From Candidatus Iainarchaeum sp. (GTDB lineage Archaea > Iainarchaeota > Iainarchaeia > Iainarchaeales > GCA-2688035), in assembly GCA_016931555.1 (NCBI GenBank), contig JAFGEM010000105.1, positions 1-5,180 on the forward strand: 5,180 nt of DNA. The letters are read 5' to 3'. The translations under genes and the position numbers were made by a program. How positions within the stretch are numbered: the stretch's first letter is position 1; the number at the start of each line of letters is the position of its first letter. Of the stretch, positions 1 through 4,815 are shown one piece after another. The notes under the pieces were generated by a model. That model did not search any database. It saw only the letters and a program-made list of their open reading frames with translations, and was not told where the DNA came from.

Positions 1-1
1 A

Positions 2-61
2 AAAAGACTGGAAAAAAAGCTTTTAAAGGAATTATTCTTCCAAACTCTGAGTTCTGCCTGA
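2..61 (+). CDS. Possible C-terminal tail of an upstream gene (partial)
   Basis: From the left edge one frame reads 19 codons to a TGA at 59-61. The peptide, KRLEKKLLKELFFQTLSSA, looks like a charged amphipathic C-terminal helix. It leaves 64 bp before the dehydrogenase start, enough for a promoter. The fragment is too short to assign to a family. A second frame (from base 1) stays open to a TAA at 145-147, but it would overlap the dehydrogenase and gives a Cys-rich unconvincing tail, so it is the weaker candidate. The - strand has no start here that could lead a gene out of the window. Sequence to the left would settle it. Confidence 0.3.
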   Translation, partial: KRLEKKLLKELFFQTLSSA

Positions 62-93
62 AACAGTGCCTAGTACATTCGTTGAAAAGAATG

Positions 94-102
94 ATTTTAA
101 AC
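94..102 (+). promoter_or_regulatory. Putative archaeal TATA box of the dehydrogenase gene
   Basis: The element ATTTTAAAC is centred about 28 bp upstream of the ATG at 126. Archaeal TATA boxes usually lie about 26 bp upstream of transcription start, so the transcript would begin at or within a few bases of the start codon. The stretch between the box and the ATG has no GGTG or GGAG ribosome binding site, which fits leaderless initiation. This is a pattern match in AT-rich DNA, so confidence is modest. Confidence 0.4.
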
Positions 103-125
103 AGTTTCTTAGTGCTTGATTATGT

Positions 126-1406
126 ATGCCGGAAAGAGTGTGCATAATTGGCTTGGGCTATGTGGGATTGCCATTGGCTTGTTTGTGTGTGGAAAAGGGA
201 TTTGAAGTCAAAGGCTTTGACATAGACAGGCAGCGCATTGAAAAAATAACGCGCGGGGTTCCTCCGATTCGCGACTCTTTTTTGGAAAAAACTCTTCCGC
301 TTGTCTATGAGAAGATAAAAGTGTCTTCAAAGCAGGGTGATGTGCTGCCGAACACAGACATTTTTATTGTTGCAGTGCCAACTCCCGCAGAAAAGAGCAG
401 GCCTGACCTAAAGCCCCTTAAGAGTGCCTGCAGGGCAATTTCAAAATTTGTTTCAAAAAATTCTCTTGTAATAATAGAGTCAACGATTTACCCCGGAACA
501 GTTGAAGAAATAGTTTTGCCGATTCTTGAAAAATCCGGGTTGAAATGCAGTCAAGATTTTTTGTTGGGGCACTGCCCCGAAAGAATAGATCCGGGCAACA
601 AGAAATTTGTTCTCCAAAAGATTCCAAGAGTTCTTGCCTGCACCTCCCCCGAAGGAAACAAGAAGGCGCTTGATTTTTACAGGTCTATTATTGATGCGGA
701 TATAATGGTTTTGAATAGTGTGCGTGAGGCAGAAGCAGTCAAGGTTGTGGAAAACACTTTTCGGGATATTAACATTGCTTATGTTAACGAGCTTGCCAAG
801 AGCTTTGAAAAAATGAAAATTGATTTGCCGCAGGTTATACGCGGCGCCTCTACAAAGCCTTTTGGGTATATGCCGTTTTATCCCGGCCCTGGAGTCGGAG
901 GTCACTGCATTGCACAAGACCCGTACTATTTGATATCCAAGGCAAGGAAACACGGGTTTGAACACAGTTTTCTCAAGCTTGCTAGAAAAATAAATAATTC
1001 AATGCCTGCCCATGTTGTAGGCATTATTGAAAGTGCCCTGGCTGCAAAAAACATTAAACTTGAGGATTCCAAAATATGCATTTTGGGTTTGTCTTACAAG
1101 CCAGACATTGACGATACGCGTGAAAGCCCTTCCCTGAAAATAGTTGATTTGCTTCTGAAAAAGCGTGTTAAGCTGAAAATATTTGACCCTTTCCTGCCCA
1201 AAGAGAGCAATGTTGCTTCCCTGATAGAGGCGATTGCCGGCTGCAACTGCATTGTATTGTGCGCTCACCACTCACAGTTTGTGGAAAAACTGTCGCCCGA
1301 ATTTTTGGCTGCAAACAATGCCCAGATTATTGTTGACACGCACAACGTGCTTGACAAAAAAGGCATTCAGGCAAAAGGAATTGTGTACAAGGGCGTTGGG
1401 GCATAG
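126..1406 (+). CDS. UDP-N-acetylhexosamine (nucleotide-sugar) 6-dehydrogenase
   Basis: This cytosolic enzyme of the UDP-glucose/UDP-ManNAc dehydrogenase superfamily oxidises C6 of a UDP-sugar in two NAD-dependent steps to a uronic acid used in surface glycans. At 426 residues it is full length. Visible motifs are the Rossmann loop G9-L-G11-Y-V-G14 near the N-terminus, VPTP (84-87), ESTIYPGT (118-125), CPER with the catalytic-type Glu152, the central helix EAVKVVEN with Lys206 and Asn210, GPGVGGHC with the nucleophile Cys261, and the C-terminal SYKPDIDDTRES with Lys325 and Arg332. CPER and VPTP recall WecC-type UDP-ManNAc dehydrogenases. The ERIDPG stretch recalls WbpA/UDP-GlcNAc types, so the exact substrate is uncertain. 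The ATG at 126 places the Rossmann strand (ERVCIIGLG) directly at the start, as is normal. An out-of-frame ATG lies at 122. There is no Shine-Dalgarno site; leaderless expression from the box at 94-102 is inferred. The stop is TAG, 36 bp from the convergent gene's stop. Confidence 0.95.
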   Translation: MPERVCIIGLGYVGLPLACLCVEKGFEVKGFDIDRQRIEKITRGVPPIRDSFLEKTLPLVYEKIKVSSKQGDVLPNTDIFIVAVPTPAEKSRPDLKPLKSACRAISKFVSKNSLVIIESTIYPGTVEEIVLPILEKSGLKCSQDFLLGHCPERIDPGNKKFVLQKIPRVLACTSPEGNKKALDFYRSIIDADIMVLNSVREAEAVKVVENTFRDINIAYVNELAKSFEKMKIDLPQVIRGASTKPFGYMPFYPGPGVGGHCIAQDPYYLISKARKHGFEHSFLKLARKINNSMPAHVVGIIESALAAKNIKLEDSKICILGLSYKPDIDDTRESPSLKIVDLLLKKRVKLKIFDPFLPKESNVASLIEAIAGCNCIVLCAHHSQFVEKLSPEFLAANNAQIIVDTHNVLDKKGIQAKGIVYKGVGA

Positions 1407-1414
1407 GGCAACAA

Positions 1415-1433
1415 TTTTTGCTTGCAGATTTTT
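1415..1433 (+). terminator. Possible oligo-T terminator of the dehydrogenase
   Basis: Two T5 runs (1415-1419 and 1429-1433) lie in the short gap after the dehydrogenase stop. Archaeal transcription commonly ends at short T-runs without a strong hairpin, and I see no hairpin here. The runs are short and T-runs are common in this window, so the call is weak. On the opposite strand the gap has no T-run, so the convergent gene has no equivalent signal here. Confidence 0.25.
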
Positions 1434-1442
1434 GTGAGTGCA

Positions 1443-2132
1443 TTATTTTGCCAGTTTTTCCAGCTTTTTTCTCAATCCAGTGTGGTCAAGGGGGTGGAGC
1501 TGGTCTAAAATTGTAATAGCAAATCTTCCTGTTTTTCTGTTGTATCCTGTTATAATTATGTTGTTTCTCCCCTCCAGATCATAAGAAAAATTTTTCTTGC
1601 TCTGAGAAAGCTTCCTTAAATTGGCTTCCAGTTCTTCCTCCATTGCCAGCAGATCTTCCCCTGTTATGTCTGGGTATTTCGAGAGAAAGCCTTGGGCTTG
1701 TCTCACTTTATTGCGTGCACTTTCCTCTTCTTCTCCCCTATAATATGACATTTCCTGGACTGCGTCTTCCGGATCATTGAGAACATCGCGCAATAATTCC
1801 GCCCCAAAACCCCCGACTTTTTCCATTACCCCGACGTATGCGTTCGCATGCAAATATTTGACTGTCCTTAATTCATAAGTTCTTGGCTTTATAATTCCGC
1901 TCTGGACAGCAGTTGCGTGGGCCTTTCTCAGAAGCCTGTTGTTCACCCGTGCCAAATCCTGGTTAGGCCCGTATTTTACTGTTCTTTTCTTTCCCCCTAC
2001 ATTTGAGTGGAAAACAAACAATTTTTCCCTTTCCCCGCGTCTTTCTGCAAAACTCTTAAGGCGCCTTGCTTTCACAGGGCTCTGGAAAAACCTGTTTGCC
2101 TGCCTTTTTTTCTTTCTCGAAAGCGCAGCCAT
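1443..2132 (-). CDS. Hypothetical basic protein, 229 residues
   Basis: I do not recognise this protein. It has an ATG start and a TAA stop. The first ~55 residues are strongly basic (RKKKR at 6-10, KARR at 21-24, ERRGERE at 30-36), followed by a Gly/Lys turn (VGGKKR, 45-50). A middle part contains YLHANAYVGVMEK and a Gly-rich GGFG (107-110). Residues ~133-175 form an acidic, Glu-rich, probably helical stretch. A C-terminal segment (GRNNIIITGYNRKTGRFAITILD) looks like a beta hairpin, ending in a Lys-rich tail. There is no signal peptide, membrane segment or Cys cluster, so it is probably cytosolic. The basic N-terminus would suit nucleic-acid or ribosome contact, but this is inference. The gene is transcribed toward the dehydrogenase and is separated by 131 bp from the GT2 gene on the same strand. 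No ribosome binding site precedes the ATG, so it may be leaderless. Length, normal codon structure and a stable start support a real gene. Confidence 0.75.
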   Translation of the reverse strand: MAALSRKKKRQANRFFQSPVKARRLKSFAERRGEREKLFVFHSNVGGKKRTVKYGPNQDLARVNNRLLRKAHATAVQSGIIKPRTYELRTVKYLHANAYVGVMEKVGGFGAELLRDVLNDPEDAVQEMSYYRGEEEESARNKVRQAQGFLSKYPDITGEDLLAMEEELEANLRKLSQSKKNFSYDLEGRNNIIITGYNRKTGRFAITILDQLHPLDHTGLRKKLEKLAK

Positions 2133-2263
2133 GTGAGAATTAGAGGCAAACTATTTTTATTGCTTTTTTGCAGTGTAGAAATCCTTTTTTGCTTTATACT
2201 TAAAAGGCAATTTTAATTATAAACTTTGTAAAGGATTTTTAAAGGGCCCTGATTTTTTTAAAA
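2133..2263. other. 131-bp AT-rich intergenic region
   Basis: This gap separates the GT2 stop from the start of the 229-residue protein. It holds several TATA-like stretches readable on the - strand and a GC-only core in an 8-bp palindrome, AGGGCCCT (2243-2250). A small inverted repeat, GATTTT-TTT-AAAATC (2251-2265), overlaps the last bases of the GT2 stop codon. I see no tRNA, small ORF or classical terminator. The region most likely acts as the promoter of the downstream gene and the 3' end of the radical SAM/GT2 transcript. Confidence 0.5.
2151..2163 (-). promoter_or_regulatory. Putative TATA box of the 229-residue protein gene
   Basis: On the - strand the element reads GCAATAAAAATAG, centred about 25 bp upstream of the ATG at 2132. 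That would put the transcription start at the start codon, in agreement with the missing Shine-Dalgarno site. Two other TATA-like stretches lie further upstream, at 2192-2206 and 2211-2223. They would give leaders of roughly 40 and 60 nt and cannot be excluded. Confidence 0.3.
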
Positions 2264-3235
2264 TCATTTTGACTTTTTTTGTGTTTCCTGTTTTTTTAGC
2301 CTGTAAAATATTTCATCCAAAGTTTTTTTCTGGCGGGCATTCATGTCTGCGATTAATGCGAGTATTATCAGGAGAAAGCCCACCACAATTAGTATTACAT
2401 CTGTGTACACTATCCACATGAAAGGGTCTATTTTGTGGATCAGCAAGAGCCGCAACCAGAGTATAAGTGCGCTTATTCCGCCTGTTAGAAGAAAAACCGC
2501 GCCTATTGTCCCAAAGAATTTGAGGGGCTTGTGGTCTCTTATTGTTCGCACAATAATGAGCAGGGCTTTTATTGAATAGGAGAACCAGCTTTGTACAACA
2601 CGTGATTTTCCGCTGCGTTCCCCCTTTACTTTGCATGGCACTTCTGCAACGCACATTCCCTTTTCAACTGCATCAAGCAGTGTTTCCTGCGTGTAGGTGT
2701 GTTTTGCAAACAGGTTTAAGCGAAGTGCGCATTCCCTGCTGTACGCCCTAAACCCGCATTGTGTGTCAGTGAACTCCTGTTTTGTGAGCCATGAAACGAT
2801 TTTTGTGAAAATAGAGTTTCCAAGTTTCTTTATTTTGGGCATTTTGGGTTCAATGCTTTTGTCCTTAAAGCGCGAGCAGGTGACAAGGTCTGCCTTTCCG
2901 TCTATGATCGGCTGGATTATTTTTGGAATTTCTTTTGGGTTGAATTGCATGTCTGCATCAATGTTAACAATTACATCTGCTCCCATGTCAAGTGCTGCTT
3001 CTATTCCTGTTTTGAATGCTACCCCGAGCCCTTTGTTTGTTTTGTGTGAAACAATTTTTTTTGCCCCTGCTTTTAGCGCCTGTCTTTCAGTTTCGTCTGT
3101 GCTGCCGTCATTGACAACGAGTATTTCAATTTTTTTTATTCCAAAAATTTTTTTGGGAGTCTCTTTGATTACCTGGGCAATTGTTTTTTCCTCGTTAAAA
3201 GCCGGTATCATGACAACGAGTTTTATTGCAAACAC
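2264..3235 (-). CDS. GT2 family glycosyltransferase, dolichyl-phosphate-mannose-synthase-like, with two C-terminal membrane helices
   Basis: The family transfers a sugar from a nucleotide donor (GDP-mannose, UDP-glucose or similar) to a polyprenyl phosphate or lipid-linked acceptor on the cytoplasmic membrane face. Residue numbers follow the GTG start. Visible GT-A features are PAFNEE (11-16), VVNDGSTDET (40-49, Asp43), NKGLG (67-71), the metal-binding DxD as DADMQ (93-97), TDTQCGFRAYSR (156-167), QETLLDAVEKG (183-193) and KGERSGKSR (204-212), all typical of the DPM1/DPG-synthase-like branch. Two hydrophobic segments (about 239-262 and 273-296) anchor the C-terminus, followed by a Lys-rich tail. 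The length of 323 residues is normal for this architecture. The start is unusual: a GTG at 3235 is the only standard codon that keeps the first beta strand (KLVVMIPAFNEE). The next ATG (3211) would delete it. The upstream radical SAM gene ends 15 bp before with no T-run between, so cotranscription is likely. Donor and acceptor cannot be read from sequence. Confidence 0.92.
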   Translation of the reverse strand: MFAIKLVVMIPAFNEEKTIAQVIKETPKKIFGIKKIEILVVNDGSTDETERQALKAGAKKIVSHKTNKGLGVAFKTGIEAALDMGADVIVNIDADMQFNPKEIPKIIQPIIDGKADLVTCSRFKDKSIEPKMPKIKKLGNSIFTKIVSWLTKQEFTDTQCGFRAYSRECALRLNLFAKHTYTQETLLDAVEKGMCVAEVPCKVKGERSGKSRVVQSWFSYSIKALLIIVRTIRDHKPLKFFGTIGAVFLLTGGISALILWLRLLLIHKIDPFMWIVYTDVILIVVGFLLIILALIADMNARQKKTLDEIFYRLKKQETQKKSK

Positions 3236-3236
3236 C
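3233..3236 (-). promoter_or_regulatory. GGTG ribosome binding site overlapping the annotated GT2 start
   Basis: The - strand reads AAAAGGTGTTTGCAATAAAA. GGTG is complementary to the CACC of the archaeal anti-Shine-Dalgarno sequence, but its last three bases are the GTG start itself. Six bases after GGTG comes an in-frame ATA, the same spacing as between AGAGTG and ATG in the upstream gene. Either GTG is used without a spaced site, or translation starts at the rare ATA codon to give MKLVVMIPAFNEE. Confidence 0.35.
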
Positions 3237-3250
3237 TTTTTTTTGGGTTT

Positions 3251-4672
3251 TTAATTGCGCATGTATTTGATTAGGTTCCAGCCGCTTCTGAAACTTGTTT
3301 TTGCTAATTCCTTGTTTGTCATTCTTTGCCTTATTGCCTTCATTATATAGCGCGGGCGCAGATAGTACTGTTTGTAAGCGCTTTTCAAGTGCTTTTCAAA
3401 ATCCTCTTTTGAAAGATTCGGGTATTCAAATATGGGGGCAATGCATCCGCAGTCATCCAGGTAATCAGACCACTTGTCTATTTTAAGCAGGCCTTTTTCT
3501 TTCAGGAGGTTGAAGAATTCTGTTCCGGGATATGGCTGGGCAACAGAGAACTGCACAAAATCAATGTCCAGTGACTTTGCGTAATCAATTGTCTGCTGTA
3601 TTGTTTCTTTTGTTTCGCCTGGCATCCCGAACACAAAAGTTCCATGGACTTGTATTCCCGCTTTTTTGAAGAGCTCTGCGCATTTTCTTCCCTGTTCTGC
3701 TGTGGCTCTCGGCCCCTTTTTCATTGTTTTTAAAATCTCGTCGTTGCCTGATTCAAAACCGACTTTTACCAAAAAACATCCTGCCTCTTTCATTTTCACT
3801 GCAATTTCCTCATCAACAGAGTCAGTGCGTGAGTATGCGGCCCAGGGCAGATTAACATTCTCTTTTATCAGCAGATCGCACAACTCGAGAATGTGTTTCT
3901 TGTTCACATTAAGGGTATCGTCGTTGAAGAGCACGCTTTTAAGCGCGGGAAAATTCTGTTTAATGTGCTTCATTTCGTCCACAATGTTGCGCGCGCTTCT
4001 GAACCTGTAAGCGCGCCCTGACATGAGCTGCGGTCCAGCGCAGAAAATGCATGCGTGCGGGCATCCTCTGCCCCCTAATATAAATGTAAACGGGTTTTTG
4101 TATAGCGCGCTGTAATATTTTTCGTTTGGAAGGAATTCGCGCGCGGGAAAAGGCAGTTCATCCAAATTCTGGATGGGCAGCCTATTCTGATTATGTATAA
4201 GTTTTCCGTCTTTTTTGAAGCTTATTCCCAAACAGGTTTTCAGGCTTTTTCCATTGGCCAAATCAAGAATAGTTTCTTCATATTCTCCGCGTGCAATCAA
4301 ATCAAACCCCTTATCCAAGGTGTCTTCTGGAACAGCAGTTGCATGCACCCCGACAGCAATTGTTTTTCCTCCGCTCTCTTTTTTCAGTTCTTTTGCAAGC
4401 GTGCCATCAGATTCAACTGATGCAGTTGATGTAAGCATTACAATTAGCTCTGGCCTAAACTCTTTTATGCGTGCAATTGTCTCCTCGCGCGTAATTTCAA
4501 GTGCAGGGGCATCAATCAAATCCACGTCATGGCCTGCTTTTTTGCACAATGCAGTGCCATATGCAAGCAATAATGGCGGGTGCAATGCCTTTTGCGGCGA
4601 CACTGCCTGAAATCTTACTTCCCTGTTATATGTGGTATCATGAAACGGCGGATTTAGAAAGACAAGCCTCAT
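3251..4672 (-). CDS. B12-binding-domain radical SAM protein
   Basis: The protein belongs to the cobalamin-binding-domain radical SAM group (BchE/HpnP-like, often methylases or C-C bond formers). Numbering is from the ATG at 4672 (473 residues). An N-terminal Rossmann-like domain spans about 2-145: the NPPF opening, HPPLLLAYGTAL, then GVHATAVPEDTL and ARGEYEE. The radical SAM core follows, with the cluster motif CPHACIFC (Cys204, Cys208, Cys211), FNDDTLN, GFESGNDEIL (305-314) and FGMPGET (348-354). The C-terminal part has PYPGTEFF, KWSDY and the YYLRPRY stretch common in this group. The expected DxHxxG cobalt-ligand motif is absent: DAPALEI stands in its place. A CGC pair (Cys408, Cys410) lies after the core. 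A GTG at 4681 would add three residues, but the ATG has AGAGTG six bases upstream and gives the usual MRLVFLNPPF start. It is the first gene of a probable operon with the GT2 gene. Substrate unknown; an envelope lipid or glycan is inferred. Confidence 0.93.
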   Translation of the reverse strand: MRLVFLNPPFHDTTYNREVRFQAVSPQKALHPPLLLAYGTALCKKAGHDVDLIDAPALEITREETIARIKEFRPELIVMLTSTASVESDGTLAKELKKESGGKTIAVGVHATAVPEDTLDKGFDLIARGEYEETILDLANGKSLKTCLGISFKKDGKLIHNQNRLPIQNLDELPFPAREFLPNEKYYSALYKNPFTFILGGRGCPHACIFCAGPQLMSGRAYRFRSARNIVDEMKHIKQNFPALKSVLFNDDTLNVNKKHILELCDLLIKENVNLPWAAYSRTDSVDEEIAVKMKEAGCFLVKVGFESGNDEILKTMKKGPRATAEQGRKCAELFKKAGIQVHGTFVFGMPGETKETIQQTIDYAKSLDIDFVQFSVAQPYPGTEFFNLLKEKGLLKIDKWSDYLDDCGCIAPIFEYPNLSKEDFEKHLKSAYKQYYLRPRYIMKAIRQRMTNKELAKTSFRSGWNLIKYMRN

Positions 4673-4678
4673 TTTTAA

Positions 4679-4684
4679 CACTCT
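4679..4684 (-). promoter_or_regulatory. Weak Shine-Dalgarno site deciding the radical SAM start
   Basis: On the - strand AGAGTG is followed by a six-base spacer (TTAAAA) and the ATG at 4672. It partly matches the archaeal GGAGGTG consensus. The alternative GTG start lies within this element, which favours the ATG as the real start. Confidence 0.4.
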
Positions 4685-4711
4685 GACAATTCGAACAATA
4701 AACCAATTTGA

Positions 4712-4719
4712 ATTTTAAA
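4712..4719 (-). promoter_or_regulatory. Putative TATA box of the radical SAM/GT2 operon
   Basis: On the - strand the element reads GCTTTAAAATTC, with the TTTAAAAT core centred about 44 bp upstream of the ATG at 4672. Transcription would start near 4690, leaving a leader of roughly 18 nt that includes the AGAGTG site. A second identical core lies 10 bp further upstream (4722-4729). Confidence 0.4.
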
Positions 4720-4745
4720 GCATTTTAAACCCAAATTTATTCATA

Positions 4746-4761
4746 ATTTTATTAATAAAAT
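4746..4761. repeat. Perfect 16-bp palindrome, candidate operator
   Basis: ATTTTATT is followed directly by its reverse complement AATAAAAT with no spacer. The repeat abuts the TATA-like box of the right-hand radical SAM gene on its upstream side, where the TFB recognition element and regulators bind in archaea. A dimeric regulator site is plausible, but AT-only palindromes also arise by chance in such AT-rich DNA. Confidence 0.4.
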
Positions 4762-4770
4762 CTATAAAAA
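4762..4770 (+). promoter_or_regulatory. Putative TATA box of the right-hand radical SAM gene
   Basis: CTATAAAAA is the best TATA match on the + strand in this gap. A start about 26 bp downstream, near 4792, gives a leader of about 24 nt that contains the GGTG site at 4803-4806. An alternative, TTATTTAAAT near 4787-4796, would make the transcript nearly leaderless and is less consistent with the ribosome binding site. Confidence 0.4.
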
Positions 4771-4802
4771 GTAAAGGCTTGATTGCTTATTTAAATTCTA
4801 TT

Positions 4803-4806
4803 GGTG
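4803..4806 (+). promoter_or_regulatory. GGTG ribosome binding site of the right-hand radical SAM gene
   Basis: GGTG lies nine bases upstream of the ATG at 4816 and matches the archaeal anti-Shine-Dalgarno CACC. In-frame TTG (4801) and GTG (4804) codons could extend the protein by five or four residues, but they overlap this site, so the ATG is preferred. An in-frame stop at 4792-4794 limits the 5' end. Confidence 0.5.
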
Positions 4807-4815
4807 CAAAGCTCG

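Larger units (their letters stand above)
4673..4815. promoter_or_regulatory. Divergent promoter region between two radical SAM genes
   Basis: This 143-bp, very AT-rich gap lies between two genes read away from each other, so it should carry both promoters. It contains TATA-like boxes for each direction, two direct ATTTTAAA copies, a perfect 16-bp palindrome and a TTCGAA hexamer (4690-4695). No ORF or RNA gene is visible. The arrangement would allow joint regulation of both genes from one bound regulator, which is inference. Confidence 0.6.

Noticed and set aside
61..117. Imperfect direct repeat (CAGTGCCTAGT... and CAGTTTCTTAGT...) upstream of the dehydrogenase
   Set aside because: The match needs a gap and several mismatches over a short length, so it is not distinguishable from chance.
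1..147. Open frame from the left edge to a TAA at 145, overlapping the dehydrogenase start
   Set aside because: The Cys-rich tail arises partly from reading the dehydrogenase start out of frame. The shorter frame ending at 61 gives a more protein-like C-terminus.
480..965. 161-codon - strand open frame inside the dehydrogenase gene
   Set aside because: It is antisense to well-conserved dehydrogenase motifs, and its own translation shows no recognisable domain.
2697..3254. 185-codon + strand open frame opposite the GT2 gene
   Set aside because: It lies antisense to a gene with complete family motifs. Its translation is hydrophobic and Ser/Phe-rich, as expected from the complement of a Lys/Glu-rich gene, and shows no family signature.
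4679..4681. GTG start for the left-hand radical SAM gene
   Set aside because: It overlaps the AGAGTG element and adds only M-L-K before the typical MRLVFLNPPF. The ATG at 4672 is better supported, though the GTG is not excluded.
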